DNA from: Botrimarina colliarenosi
GTDB taxonomy: Bacteria; Planctomycetota; Planctomycetia; Pirellulales; Lacipirellulaceae
Assembly (NCBI RefSeq): GCF_007859955.1
Contig: NZ_SJPR01000004.1
Coordinates: forward strand, 434,001-498,000
Direction of reading: 5' to 3'
Length of the DNA: 64,000 nt
The notes under the pieces: model-generated
What the model was told of the DNA's origin: nothing
Database searches by the model: none
What the model saw: only the letters and a program-made list of their open reading frames with translations
Made by a program: the position numbers and the translations under genes
In this document: positions 48,756 to 58,052 of the stretch, in pieces
Position numbering within the stretch: the first letter of the stretch is position 1
How the letters are laid out: each line of letters starts with the position of its first letter

Positions 48756-49424
48756 ATGGCACGAAAACTATCGAAGCAGTACATCGCCGTTCTGGCAGCC
48801 GCATTTTTCGTAGGTTCAACAGCGTTAACTACTAAGGCAGACTTAGTCGTCACTGGGATCGTCGATCCTGATGTCGATTTCAATGCCCGTGCGATTGAAG
48901 TCTACATCAATGGAACGGTCGATTTATCCGGGGTCACTCTGCAGAGAGCTGCGAACAGTGCCGCTTATGACGAAAATTTCAGCCTGACTGGAACCTTCAC
49001 CGACACTTTCGTTTACTTCGTTGCCAACGCATCTGCATTTAATTCGGTCTTCGGAATCAGCGGGAGCAACGTCATCGTTTCTGGTGCAATAACTGGGAAC
49101 GGCAACGACGGATTTCGTTTTGTTGACTCAACTTCAACGGTCGTCGACGCTGTTGGGGAAGGCAGCAGCACGAACCTCTACCTTGATAGCTACATGTATC
49201 GCGTCAGTGAGACAGGTCCCGATGGCGGCTTCGTACCTGCGAACTGGAGCATCCCCGGAAATAATATCCTTGACGGACTAACAGCAGCTCAAACCAGGGC
49301 AGCGGTGCCCTTTGGCACGTACACCATCGCCCCAATCCCCGAGCCCACCGCCGCCCTCTGTGGCAGCTTGCTCGCTGGGGTGCTTGGCCTGACAGTCGCC
49401 CGTCGCCCCCAGGACCGCGTCTGA
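48756..49424 (+). CDS. PEP-CTERM protein, AT-richer
   Basis: 222 residues from the ATG at 48756. Signal peptide YIAVLAAAFFVGSTALTTKA. The mature part (DLVVTGIVDPDVDFNARAIE, VYINGTVDLSGVTLQRAANS) resembles the lamin-tail-like beta-sandwich found in planctomycete PEP-CTERM proteins. The sorting signal is IPEPTAALCGSLLAGVLGLT with a weak basic end ARRPQDRV. Base composition is noticeably less GC-rich than the neighbours. It lies convergent to the exosortase gene and is followed by a strong terminator. Confidence 0.85.
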   Translation: MARKLSKQYIAVLAAAFFVGSTALTTKADLVVTGIVDPDVDFNARAIEVYINGTVDLSGVTLQRAANSAAYDENFSLTGTFTDTFVYFVANASAFNSVFGISGSNVIVSGAITGNGNDGFRFVDSTSTVVDAVGEGSSTNLYLDSYMYRVSETGPDGGFVPANWSIPGNNILDGLTAAQTRAAVPFGTYTIAPIPEPTAALCGSLLAGVLGLTVARRPQDRV

Positions 49425-49457
49425 TCCCGGCCTTGTCGGCTTCAAAAAGCAAGCAAA

Positions 49458-49490
49458 GCCCCCCGCGTCGCTGACGCGGGGGGCTTTTTT
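49458..49490 (+). terminator. Strong Rho-independent terminator
   Basis: GCCCCCCGCGTC-GCT-GACGCGGGGGGC followed by six T, 33 bp after the PEP-CTERM stop. A weaker T-rich tract on the other side may also serve the exosortase gene. Confidence 0.92.
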
Positions 49491-49555
49491 CATGGACCGA
49501 TCGCGGCGAGGTGGCCCCGCTAAATGGCTCGCTAAGAGGGGGTTCATCGATTGGC

Positions 49556-51238
49556 TTAGAGCTCCAACGCCACTGCCGTGAATCTTCGTCGGGCTTCTTC
49601 GAGCATCTCCAGCGAGAGCGACCGGTCGGCTTCCGACAGGGCTTCGGCCCGCTCGGTTAGCACCTGCACCTGGAAGCACTGCCGGCTGTCGGCGAACGCT
49701 TGGCGGCGCGAGAACGCCCGCAAGAGGCCCTCCTTGAACGTCATCGCGGGGGCGTCGATGGCGGTCCCGTCGCGTTGGCATGCACAGAACGTGACCAGGG
49801 CCGAGCGTCCGTCGGGCTTCGTCATCGCCATCTGCGCGTAGTCGAAAGGCGTTCCCTCCGCCGAACCGGCCTGGTCGATGAGACGCTCGTTCATCTCCCA
49901 GCCGATGCCTCGGTAGCAGACCGACAGGTCATGCCAGCCCCCGACAAACGGAAAATCGCAGGAGACAAGAAAGACCTGGCCTTTCTTGTCCTGGTAGCTG
50001 TAAATGACCGAGTGCTGCCCAAACGCCGAATCGTCGTCCCGCTGGCGATGCGACTTCTCAATCAGCTGCAAGCCGAAGAGTTCAGCCGGCAAGCCCTCGG
50101 CTTCCAGCGTCTCGGCGAATTGGTCCTCGTTCGGAAAATCCAACTCGGCCGTCTGGACGCCGGCGGGCCTAACGAGCTGCGTGGCGCCCAAGCCCGCAAA
50201 AGCGAGTGACGCGGTCAAAGCGGCGCCGACGCCGAGCGAACTGGTGAGGACCCGGTCCCAGCGGAAAACAACTCGCTCTCTTGGGGCTGAAAGGGTGGGG
50301 GTCGCCGGCGCCGCGTCGGGCGTCGCAACGAGACGGTCCCAGGCGTCAACGAGGCCGCCTCCCCAGCGAATCGATTCGCCCGTCATCTGGCTCCAACGCG
50401 GCCCCACCTCCGCCAAAAGGGCCTTCAGCAACCAGTCGCTCGCGACGAGCGTGACGAGACTCAGAGCAAACGCGCCGAGCCCGACCAGGGTGTGGGGAAC
50501 GCCCTCCGCTAAATCCAGATTAAACTGACGATGCGCCAAGGCGATACTGACGATCCGCACCACGTTCAGCAGCATCGCCCAGCCGGCCGACATCGCCATT
50601 AGCAGCAACGTATGGGCCACTCCTCGACGTCGCCAAACGGCGTACATGGCGGCGCACGAGATGATGGAGACGGCCGAGACAATCCCGCTGCAAGCCTCGT
50701 CGACGAAGAGCGTCTTGTCGGCCAAAACCAGGGCGTTTCCTTCCATCAAGTGGTTGATCTGGAGGACGTCGAGCGCTTGGCTTGCGAGCCAACTGCTCGA
50801 GCGCTGCAGCACCTCGATCAGCCGATAGTCGAGCCCGACCGGCGGCGGCAAGACAAGCCAACTCAAGGCCCAGGCTCCCCATGGGAAACGGGCGCCGATG
50901 CTCCTCGCGATGACGCACCCGGCCGCGCCGGCGAGCAAGAGGAGCGACGCCGCCGCGAAGAGGGGCGACGGGATCTGGTAGGCCAGCGCGAGCAACGCCC
51001 AGGCCGCGACGGCGCCGCCAGCGGCCCAGAGCGGGCCCGGTGCACGACCCGGCCGGGTGGATAAATCACGCATGAAGAGCAACGCCGACGCGGCCAGCAC
51101 GAACGGGAAGTGCTGGTAGTGCGGCCTCCGCCAAACGTTGTGGAAGAACTCCACGAGGATCGGGCCATAGGCCGCGATCAACGCAATGGCAAGGGCCGCC
51201 AAGAGCACGATCGAAATAGCGAGGCGGCCCGACTTCAT
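49556..51238 (-). CDS. xrtU: Exosortase with EpsI-like C-terminal domain (XrtU type)
   Basis: 560 residues. The N-terminal 290 are polytopic with the exosortase catalytic set: Cys183 in DEACSGIVSA, Arg228 in NVVRIVSIA and His249 in GVPHTLVGLG. The C-terminal part after a helix near 335 (VGAALTASLAFAGLG) is a soluble domain with VGGWHDLSVCYRGIGWEMNE, like EpsI/DUF3485 proteins. Exosortases process PEP-CTERM tails, and five complete candidate substrates lie in this window. Its place beside polysaccharide genes is the known exosortase context. The U subtype is my best guess from phylum and the fused domain. Confidence 0.88.
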   Translation of the reverse strand: MKSGRLAISIVLLAALAIALIAAYGPILVEFFHNVWRRPHYQHFPFVLAASALLFMRDLSTRPGRAPGPLWAAGGAVAAWALLALAYQIPSPLFAAASLLLLAGAAGCVIARSIGARFPWGAWALSWLVLPPPVGLDYRLIEVLQRSSSWLASQALDVLQINHLMEGNALVLADKTLFVDEACSGIVSAVSIISCAAMYAVWRRRGVAHTLLLMAMSAGWAMLLNVVRIVSIALAHRQFNLDLAEGVPHTLVGLGAFALSLVTLVASDWLLKALLAEVGPRWSQMTGESIRWGGGLVDAWDRLVATPDAAPATPTLSAPRERVVFRWDRVLTSSLGVGAALTASLAFAGLGATQLVRPAGVQTAELDFPNEDQFAETLEAEGLPAELFGLQLIEKSHRQRDDDSAFGQHSVIYSYQDKKGQVFLVSCDFPFVGGWHDLSVCYRGIGWEMNERLIDQAGSAEGTPFDYAQMAMTKPDGRSALVTFCACQRDGTAIDAPAMTFKEGLLRAFSRRQAFADSRQCFQVQVLTERAEALSEADRSLSLEMLEEARRRFTAVALEL

Positions 51239-51351
51239 AAAAGCTAAAGAAAAGGTATGCGCAGGAACGTCGCCACAGCGGCGAACCGCCTCCCATACTG
51301 GCTTAAGGCCGACCCGATGTCGAGCGAGTGGAATCGGCCAGTCTGGCGGCT

Positions 51352-51391
51352 AAAAAACCAACACCGGCCGTGGGTCCACAGCCGGTGTTGG
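51352..51391 (-). terminator. Terminator of the CheY-like gene
   Basis: Minus-strand hairpin CCAACACCGGC-N12-GCCGGTGTTGG followed by six T. Confidence 0.88.
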
Positions 51392-51467
51392 GCAGATTGT
51401 TCGATAAGTGCGATCCTCCCGCGTCCCTGGGGGGACTCGGCGGACGGGCCTCTGCTGAAGGCTCGTC

Positions 51468-51830
51468 TCAGCAGCCGTGCTTCTCGAGCTTTTCGCGGAG
51501 CATGTCGGCGGTGAAGGGCTTCACTAGGTAGTCCGAGACGCCCGCTTGGATCGCCTCTAGGACCCGCGATTTTTCGGCCTCGGTCGTGACCATAATGATC
51601 GTGACGTCGGTGTCCAGCTTGCGGATCTCCTGGATCACTTCCAGGCCGTTCTTCCGCGGCATGTTCCAGTCGGTCAACACCAGGTCGAATTGACCGGGCT
51701 GGAAGAGGTTGATCGCCTCCTCACCGTCGGCGGCCTCGACGGCCGACGGCACGCCAACCGCGCTAAGCGAGCGGAGAATAATCTTCCGCATCGTGCTGGA
51801 ATCGTCGGCAACTAGTACGCGGGCGCTCAT
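51468..51830 (-). CDS. Single-domain response regulator (CheY-like)
   Basis: 120 residues, receiver domain only. Acidic pocket Asp9-Asp10 (VADDSS), phosphoacceptor Asp54 in LTDWNMP, Thr of MVTTEAEK and Lys of YLVKPFTAD. The high similarity to CheY-type receivers and lack of an output domain suggest a role in chemotaxis-like or phosphorelay signalling. No kinase or chemotaxis gene lies nearby, so the partner is unknown. Monocistronic with its own terminator. Confidence 0.92.
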   Translation of the reverse strand: MSARVLVADDSSTMRKIILRSLSAVGVPSAVEAADGEEAINLFQPGQFDLVLTDWNMPRKNGLEVIQEIRKLDTDVTIIMVTTEAEKSRVLEAIQAGVSDYLVKPFTADMLREKLEKHGC

Positions 51831-51987
51831 CGTGTTGGCTCCTCAGGAATCGTCGACACGGCAGGTGAGCCGTCTCGGCGTCGCTCGCCGACACCCCGTT
51901 GGTGGACTTCGGCTGCACGCGGAAACCTAGGTTGCTCCTGCGACCTGTCAAAACGAGCGGGGCCATTTTCAGGCAGCGGATTACCGC

Positions 51988-52290
51988 TTACCTGAGCAGC
52001 CGTTCGAGTTGCCCTTGGATGGCGCCGGTGATCTGCCCTTTGAACATGGCGGCCGCAAACGGCAGGTCCCCTTCAACCCGCACAACCGACTCTTCGACCA
52101 TCAGCTTCCCAGAGATCCGCAGCCCCAACGTCTTAAAGCCGAAGTGGAGGTCGTCCCCTTCCCACCGCTGCTCGATGTCTTTGATTTTGTCCGCGTGCTG
52201 CTCTTGGATCTTCGCGGAGAATCCCTGCAACTTCTCAAGAGCGGCCTCGCGTCCGAGCAGGTTGGGGACACTGACGTCGAACTTCGGCAT
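51988..52290 (-). CDS. Polyhydroxyalkanoic acid system family protein
   Basis: 100 residues matching the short PHA-system (PHA_gran_rgn) family: FDVSVPNLLGREAALEKLQG, QRWEGDDLHFGFKTLGLRIS, then VRVEGDLPFAAAMFKGQI and an amphipathic C-terminal helix. Related proteins accompany PHA granule genes, but no PHA synthase is present here, so a granule role is only suggested. Probably cytoplasmic. Confidence 0.78.
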   Translation of the reverse strand: MPKFDVSVPNLLGREAALEKLQGFSAKIQEQHADKIKDIEQRWEGDDLHFGFKTLGLRISGKLMVEESVVRVEGDLPFAAAMFKGQITGAIQGQLERLLR

Positions 52291-52353
52291 GGCGGGCGGG
52301 CTCGCGTGGAGGGGGGATTGAGTGAGGCGGTCAGCGTCATGGCATCCTGACGC

Positions 52354-53067
52354 TCAGACCACCTTCCGGCAAGCCGCGAGGGCTTCCGCCAGCGACCGCA
52401 CACGAGCGACCGCCACCGTGCCGGTCCGTCCGCCGTCACAAGCGGCCCCGCGGATTCCCACCAGCGCCGAGCGGATCGCGACGGCGTCCGGGAACCGATC
52501 GGGCGACATGGAGCCCGCCAACACAAGGGAGACGCCGGCCGCGTTGGCGGCGGCGGCAAAGCCTTTGAGAACGGCCAGTCCAAGCAGATCAAGCGAAGCC
52601 GTCCCCTCTTTATGCCGGGTGTCGATCACCAGCCACTCGACACCAAGTGACCGGGACGCGGCCAAGACTTCGGCGGGGGACGGCGCTGACGGGTCGTCCG
52701 CATACGCGACGAGCGCCAATTCAACGGACCCCGGCAGCCGCCGGCGAATCGCCGCCGTCGCGGCCCGCCAATCGCGGCCCGCAGCTCCGGCGAGGCCGAA
52801 CTTCGCTACCGCGACGCCGGCAGGCAGCTTGGGCGGCTCGCCGGCGTCGATAAGCTCACCCAGGGCGACCGTCACGGGCGCTCGGCCGGCGACCGCCGTT
52901 ACGACGGCGTCGATCGTCGCCAAGTCGGCGGCGCCGAGGGCGCCGCGGGAGGGCTCTTTGATGTCGATGACGTCGGCGTTCCCTTCGAGCGCAGCTAGCG
53001 CCTCCTGAGCGTTGCGAACGCTTATCAAGAGTCCTGGTCGATCGTTCGGCAGATCAAGCATCGACAT
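52354..53067 (-). CDS. mfnB: (5-formylfuran-3-yl)methyl phosphate synthase (MfnB-like)
   Basis: 237 residues from the ATG at 53067; an earlier Met would add 17 non-conserved residues. The family signature [20 protein letters not shown] with [16 protein letters not shown] includes the catalytic lysine region. [19 protein letters not shown] and [18 protein letters not shown] follow the TIM-barrel order of DUF556. In archaea MfnB makes the furan of methanofuran from glyceraldehyde 3-phosphate. In planctomycetes the gene accompanies H4MPT-dependent C1 transfer, whose other genes are not in this window. Confidence 0.88.
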   Translation of the reverse strand: MSMLDLPNDRPGLLISVRNAQEALAALEGNADVIDIKEPSRGALGAADLATIDAVVTAVAGRAPVTVALGELIDAGEPPKLPAGVAVAKFGLAGAAGRDWRAATAAIRRRLPGSVELALVAYADDPSAPSPAEVLAASRSLGVEWLVIDTRHKEGTASLDLLGLAVLKGFAAAANAAGVSLVLAGSMSPDRFPDAVAIRSALVGIRGAACDGGRTGTVAVARVRSLAEALAACRKVV

Positions 53068-53260
53068 AGCTAGCGCGGTGGTTCCGGTCAGGCCGATTAC
53101 GCACGGTAGAGGTTTCAACGGACTGCCACACCCTCCGATAGACGCTGAATCAGGAGCGGGCTACCTTTCTACGCTTCCTACCCGGGCTCGGCACGCACCC
53201 CTGTCTGCTTGCGTCTTCCGAGCCAACCCAACCGACGGCAATCCCCCCTCCCGGGCCGAA

Positions 53261-54928
53261 ATGAGCGATCACTCCCACGGCGCCCCCAAGTCTGGCCCTG
53301 TTATCGGGGCCATCCTCGCCATCTTGCTGGCTTACGCCGGTGGACTGGCCGTCGGCCTGCCGCAGCGCGGAACCGAATTGATCGCCGCCGCGCACACGCC
53401 GCCCCTCAGTGATCCGATAGCGGAGGGTCATGATCACGACCATGACGGCTCCGAAGACCCCGCCGCCGGAGATAATGCCACCGAGGAGCACGTCGCCGGC
53501 GAAGACGAGCACGCTTCCGACGAGCACGCCGAGTCGGGGCATCACGTCGCCGGAGCGGCGCCGCCGGTCTGGACGGTTGTGCCGTTTGTTTTCCTGCTGC
53601 TAGCCATCGCCGTCCTGCCCCTGATCCCAGCGACCTCGCATTGGTGGGAGTCGAATGCCAGCCGCTTTAAGGTGGCTGCGGGCCTTGGGCTGCTAACGCT
53701 GCTGTACTACGGGTTCGCCCACAACAGCGCGATCGACAGCCACTGGCCCGCCCACGGGGTGGTGGCGCCGTCGGACGGCGGTTTCGATCTCGGGTTCGTC
53801 CGCACGGTGTTCCAGAACGCGATCCTCGGTGAGTTCATCCCGTTCATCGTGCTGCTGTTCAGCCTCTACACGATCAGCGGCGGCATCCGGATCACGGGCG
53901 ACCTCCAAGCAAACCCGATGACCAACGCCATTTTCATGGCGGCCGGCGCCATCTTGGCGAGCTTCATCGGCACGACCGGGGCGGCGATGCTGCTGATCCG
54001 GCCGCTGCTCGAGACTAACCAGGAACGCAAGCACGTCGTCCACACCGTTGTTTTCTTCATCTTCATCGTCTGCAACTGTGGCGGCTGCCTGCTGCCGATC
54101 GGCGACCCCCCGCTCTTCTTGGGCTACTTGCGTGGCGTCGATTTCTTCTGGACGCTCAACCTCTGGCAGCCGTGGCTGATGACCAACGGCCTGCTGCTGG
54201 TCGCCTACTTGCTGCTCGACGAGATCGCCTACTACCCGCGCGAGACCGAGGCTGACATCACCCGCGACATCCGCAACATCCGCTCGCTGAAGTACGAGGG
54301 GCTGGCGATCAACGGCGTGCTGCTCTTGGGCGTGGTCGCGGCGGTAGCGCTGCTCGACCCTTCCAAGACGATCCCCGGCACCGATTGGCATCCGTGGATG
54401 TACCTCCGCGAGATTGTCCAAATCGCCCTGGTGGCGTTGTCGGTCGGGCTCGGCAGCCACTCGGTCCGCGAGCGGAACGGCTTTAACTACCACGCGATCG
54501 TCGAAGTCGCGGCGCTCTTCTGTGGCATCTTTATCTGCATGCAGCCCGCCTTGCAGATTCTCAACGAGCAAGGCCCTTCGCTGGGGATCTCGTCGCCGAT
54601 GGCGTTCTTCTGGGTCACGGGAGGTCTCTCTAGCGTGCTCGATAACGCGCCGACCTATGTCGTGTTCTTCGAGACCGCCCGCACGCTCACGCCACTCGAG
54701 GGGAACGCCACCATCGCCGGCGTGGGCGAAGGCCGCCTGATCGCGATCAGCATCGGGGCTGTTTTCCTCGGCGCAATGACGTACATCGGCAACGGACCGA
54801 ACTTTATGGTCCGGGCGATCGCCGAGTCATCGGGCGTGAAAATGCCGAGTTTCTTCGGTTACATGGTCTACAGCTGCACCTTGCTGCTGCCGATCCTCGC
54901 GTTCGTCGCCTGGTACCGATTCGGGTAA
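53261..54928 (+). CDS. NhaD-like sodium:proton antiporter with His/Asp-rich loop
   Basis: 555 residues from the ATG at 53261; the frame is open upstream but without conserved sequence. TM1 ([19 protein letters not shown]) is followed by about 75 hydrophilic residues rich in His, Asp and Glu ([27 protein letters not shown]). About 11 further helices follow in the ion-transporter/NhaD pattern: [39 protein letters not shown] and [17 protein letters not shown]. It probably exchanges Na+ for H+ in the inner membrane. The acidic-histidine loop could bind metal or sense pH. Confidence 0.85.
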   Translation: MSDHSHGAPKSGPVIGAILAILLAYAGGLAVGLPQRGTELIAAAHTPPLSDPIAEGHDHDHDGSEDPAAGDNATEEHVAGEDEHASDEHAESGHHVAGAAPPVWTVVPFVFLLLAIAVLPLIPATSHWWESNASRFKVAAGLGLLTLLYYGFAHNSAIDSHWPAHGVVAPSDGGFDLGFVRTVFQNAILGEFIPFIVLLFSLYTISGGIRITGDLQANPMTNAIFMAAGAILASFIGTTGAAMLLIRPLLETNQERKHVVHTVVFFIFIVCNCGGCLLPIGDPPLFLGYLRGVDFFWTLNLWQPWLMTNGLLLVAYLLLDEIAYYPRETEADITRDIRNIRSLKYEGLAINGVLLLGVVAAVALLDPSKTIPGTDWHPWMYLREIVQIALVALSVGLGSHSVRERNGFNYHAIVEVAALFCGIFICMQPALQILNEQGPSLGISSPMAFFWVTGGLSSVLDNAPTYVVFFETARTLTPLEGNATIAGVGEGRLIAISIGAVFLGAMTYIGNGPNFMVRAIAESSGVKMPSFFGYMVYSCTLLLPILAFVAWYRFG

Positions 54929-55039
54929 TGGCAAACCCGGCGGGTTGGGGGGCGTCCCGAAAGCGGCCTGTCGGTCAAACGGGCGGGCGTGTACGCTGGC
55001 GCCTTCTCCGACTCGCCTAACCGCTGCATTTTGTCTGCT

Positions 55040-56254
55040 GTGTCCCACGAGACGATCCTTAGCACCGCCGCCCTGGCCGACCTCTGCGAACGGCTGAAGG
55101 GGTCGACACGGATTGGCTTCGACACGGAATTTGTCTCCGAAGACACGTTCCGGCCAGAACTGTGCCTGATTCAGGTCGTCGCCGAGGGGAGCCCCGCCGG
55201 TCCGATCCTGGCGGTCATCGACCCGCAGCCGATTGGCGACCTGACGCCGTTCTGGCAGCTGCTCGCCGATGGCCCGCACGTGACTATCGCGCACGCGGCT
55301 CGCGAGGAGATCAACTTCTGCGTCCACGCGATCGACCGCCCCCCGGCGAACCTGTTCGACACGCAGCTGTCGGCCGCGTTTTGCAGCCCCGAGTACCCCG
55401 CGGCCTACAGCTCGGTGGTCCAGCGGATCCTCAACAAACGGCCCAACAAGGGCGAGCAGCGCACCGACTGGCGCCGCCGGCCGCTGACCGACGCCCAGAT
55501 CGACTACGCCCTGGAAGACGTCCGCTACCTGTTCGCGCTGCACGACAAAATCCTCAACAAGATCGACCGACTCGGCCGGCGTGAGTGGCTCGAGACCGAG
55601 ACCGAGGGCTTCGTCAAGGAAGTCCTCGAGGCCCGCACCCGTCAGCGGTGGCGCAAGGTATCGGGCTCGGGGGGCCTCCCGGTGCGGAGCTTGGCGATCG
55701 TTCGCGAGCTGTGGCTCTGGCGCCAAGCCGAGGCCGAACGCCGTGACCTGCCCCCCAAACGTATTTTGCGTGACGACCTGATCGTCGAGCTGGCGAAGAA
55801 GAAGACCGACAAAGAGGACAAGATCCGCGCCGTCCGCGGCATGCTTCACGGTCAGCTCAAGAAGGCGATCCCCGACATCGCCGCCGCCATCCATCGCGGC
55901 CTCGAAGCGCCGACCGACGACCTCGTCGGCTCGCGTCGCAAGCCACCCCCGCCGCAGCTGAACCTGCTCGGACAGTTCCTCGCTCCGGCGATCAGCAGCC
56001 TCTGCAACCGGGCCGAGATCGCCTCGGCCCTGGCCTGCACGGCGACCGACATCCGCGAGCTCATTAGCTTCCGCCTCGGTTTCGGCACCGAGTCGGACGA
56101 GCCGCCGGCGCTCGCCGACGGCTGGCGCGCCGAGCTGATTGGCAACCTGATCGACGACCTGCTCACCGGCAAGAAATCGATCCGGATCGGCGACCCCCAC
56201 AGCGATCGTCCGCTCGAGTTCGACACGATCGACGCCGACAGGGTCCGCGACTAG
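55040..56254 (+). CDS. rnd: Ribonuclease D
   Basis: About 404 residues from the GTG at 55040; an earlier GTG at 54989 is possible. The DEDD-Y exonuclease has Exo I GFDTEFVSEDTF, Exo II HAAREEINF and Exo III YALEDVRYLFALHDK. A helical HRDC region follows (RSLAIVRELWLWRQAEAERR, DLPPKRILRDDLIVELAKKK), and a C-terminal block resembles a second HRDC. It trims the 3' ends of tRNA precursors and other small RNAs. Several tRNAs in this window lack encoded CCA, so 3' processing is required. Confidence 0.9.
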   Translation: MSHETILSTAALADLCERLKGSTRIGFDTEFVSEDTFRPELCLIQVVAEGSPAGPILAVIDPQPIGDLTPFWQLLADGPHVTIAHAAREEINFCVHAIDRPPANLFDTQLSAAFCSPEYPAAYSSVVQRILNKRPNKGEQRTDWRRRPLTDAQIDYALEDVRYLFALHDKILNKIDRLGRREWLETETEGFVKEVLEARTRQRWRKVSGSGGLPVRSLAIVRELWLWRQAEAERRDLPPKRILRDDLIVELAKKKTDKEDKIRAVRGMLHGQLKKAIPDIAAAIHRGLEAPTDDLVGSRRKPPPPQLNLLGQFLAPAISSLCNRAEIASALACTATDIRELISFRLGFGTESDEPPALADGWRAELIGNLIDDLLTGKKSIRIGDPHSDRPLEFDTIDADRVRD

Positions 56255-56290
56255 ACAGGGTCCGCGGCTAAAGCCGTGCACGCGGCCGGC

Positions 56291-57361
56291 TTAGCCCCGC
56301 CGTTCCGCTGCGGCGACCCACGCCTGATTCTCCGCATACCAGCGTGCCGTCTCGGCGAGACCTTCCGCCAGCGGCCGAGTAGGACGCCAAGCAAGCTCTC
56401 TCCGCGCCTTCGATGAATCGAGCGCGTACCGGCGGTCATGCCCCGGTCGATCGGCGACGCGTTCGATCAACGCCCGGCGTTCGGACGCGCCACTCTGTAA
56501 GGCGTCGGTGGCGTCGGCGAGAGCTTGCACCACCCGCTGGTTGGACCACTCGTCGAGCGGCGTTTCGCCCGGCGATGTCGCGCTAAGATGATAAGTCTCC
56601 CCCGCCCTGCCCCGTTCGGCGGCGGCCACGATCCCCGCGGCGCAGTCCTCGACGTGCAGCCAGTCGCGCACCTGCTGGCCATCGCCGTAGAGCGGGATCG
56701 GCTCGCCACGTAGGGCCCGTAGCGTCGCCAGCGGGATCAACTTCTCGGGGAATTGTCGCGGGCCGTAGTTATTCGTCGGGCAGACAATGACCGCCGGCAT
56801 GCCGTAGGTCCGCCCATAAGACCGGACCAGATGATCGGCCGCCGCTTTGGTGGCCGAGTACGGCGAGCTTGGGTTGTACGTCGCCCCTTCGACGGCAAAT
56901 TCGCCGACTGGCAGGGAGCCGTACACCTCGTCGGTTGAGACGTGGACCAGCCGAAGGCTATCCGCCGTCGCGGCGTCCTCGTGCGAAACGCGGTCGCGAT
57001 AGTCCCGCCAGACCCTGAGAACGGTGGCGGTCCCTTCGACATTCGTCCTGACGAAGGCCGCCGGCTCGGCAATCGAACGGTCGACGTGCGACTCAGCCGC
57101 CAAGTGAATTAATGTATCGGGACGGAAACGGGCGACCTCCTCGGCGAGCCTGGCCGCATCGACGACGTCCCCCTGCGTGAAGGCGTAGCGGGGGTCGGCC
57201 GCCAAATCGACGACCGACTCGATCAGACCCGCGTAGGTCAGGGCGTCGTAGTTCAGCACGCGCGTCCCCGTCCGAGCGAGCAGCCGACGCAAGAGGGTGC
57301 TGCCGATAAAGCCCGCCCCGCCAGTGACGAGCACGCGCTGAAGGGGTCGGGTGGAAGGCAT
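56291..57361 (-). CDS. rfbB: dTDP-glucose 4,6-dehydratase
   Basis: 356 residues from the ATG at 57361. Extended-SDR enzyme: TGGAGFIGSTLLRRLL for NAD, LIHLAAESHVDRSI, the catalytic Thr-Asp-Glu in HVSTDEVYGSL, and Tyr/Lys in YSATKAAADHLVRSYG. NYGPRQFPEKLIPL is diagnostic for RmlB among related epimerases. It makes dTDP-4-keto-6-deoxyglucose for rhamnose and related deoxysugars. No rmlA, rmlC or rmlD adjoins it. It could feed the polysaccharide locus 5 kb away. Confidence 0.93.
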   Translation of the reverse strand: MPSTRPLQRVLVTGGAGFIGSTLLRRLLARTGTRVLNYDALTYAGLIESVVDLAADPRYAFTQGDVVDAARLAEEVARFRPDTLIHLAAESHVDRSIAEPAAFVRTNVEGTATVLRVWRDYRDRVSHEDAATADSLRLVHVSTDEVYGSLPVGEFAVEGATYNPSSPYSATKAAADHLVRSYGRTYGMPAVIVCPTNNYGPRQFPEKLIPLATLRALRGEPIPLYGDGQQVRDWLHVEDCAAGIVAAAERGRAGETYHLSATSPGETPLDEWSNQRVVQALADATDALQSGASERRALIERVADRPGHDRRYALDSSKARRELAWRPTRPLAEGLAETARWYAENQAWVAAAERRG

Positions 57362-57570
57362 GACGCGGCAGCCGCTACGGGACGGAGAGAACCAATCCCA
57401 TCTTAAACCTGCGGCCAGGTCGCCGCCCGTGCGGAACCCCCGGGTTCTGGCGGGCGCCCGGGCCGCTGGGTGGGGTTGTAGGGCCGGCACCAAACCCCGC
57501 TTGATCGCCTCGGATTCGACGCTATACTCCGAGATTCAGAGGCGGCCCGCGGGGTCCCTCACCTGCTACT

Positions 57571-57643
57571 GCGGCTGTAGCTCAGTTGGTAGAGCATCAC
57601 GTTGCCAACGTGAATGTCGTCGGTTCGAGTCCGATCAGCCGCT
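57571..57643 (+). tRNA. tRNA-Gly(GCC)
   Basis: 73-nt cloverleaf. Acceptor GCGGCTG pairs CAGCCGC, D arm GCTC..GAGC, anticodon loop TTGCCAA with GCC, T loop TTCGAGT. CCA is not encoded. A run of T follows directly. Confidence 0.95.
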
Positions 57644-57644
57644 C

Positions 57645-57692
57645 TTTTTTTGCCTGCTCTGCTTGGCTAAGGCCAAGACATCGCTGGGCGGG
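57645..57692 (+). repeat. Direct repeat after tRNA-Gly, copy 1
   Basis: T-run then GCCTGCTCTGCTTGGCTAAG and CCAAGACATCGCTGGGCGGG. Repeated at 57693-57744 with three substitutions. Confidence 0.82.
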
Positions 57693-57744
57693 TTTTTTGC
57701 CTGCTCTGCTTGGCTGAGACCAAGACTTCGCTGGGCGGGTTTTT
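57693..57744 (+). repeat. Direct repeat after tRNA-Gly, copy 2
   Basis: Same unit as 57645-57692, ending in another T-run. Contains the small hairpin CTTGG...CCAAG and so may act as a backup terminator. Confidence 0.82.
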
Positions 57745-58052
57745 CCTCGCTTTTTTGTCGGCAAGCGGCTGCCCCACGCTGAAAATCGCCCCCACCAAGT
57801 GACGGCGAGCCGGGAGCGTCAGCGACCGGAGGGCCCCGCAGATCCGCTTCAACGCCGGCCGCTCACGCTCGCGATCTCCGGCCAATCGGCTTGAAGGTGG
57901 CGGTCCTGCGACAACGCCCCTTCTCCTAATGGTGGCGCCCGCGTTATCTTACCGGGCTTCGGTCACGCTCGGCGGGGCCGACGCTTTGATGGTTTCGGTG
58001 GCGACACGGCCCCGACTCCCTAGAAACAATTCAACGAGACGACGCGAGAGCC
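57745..58052. other. Leader region of the tig-clpP genes
   Basis: No gene recognised. Expected to hold the promoter for trigger factor, but no clear pair of boxes is seen. Confidence 0.4.

Noticed and set aside
57645..57744. Prophage attachment site at tRNA-Gly
   Set aside because: The repeat does not include tRNA sequence and no integrase or phage gene is nearby.
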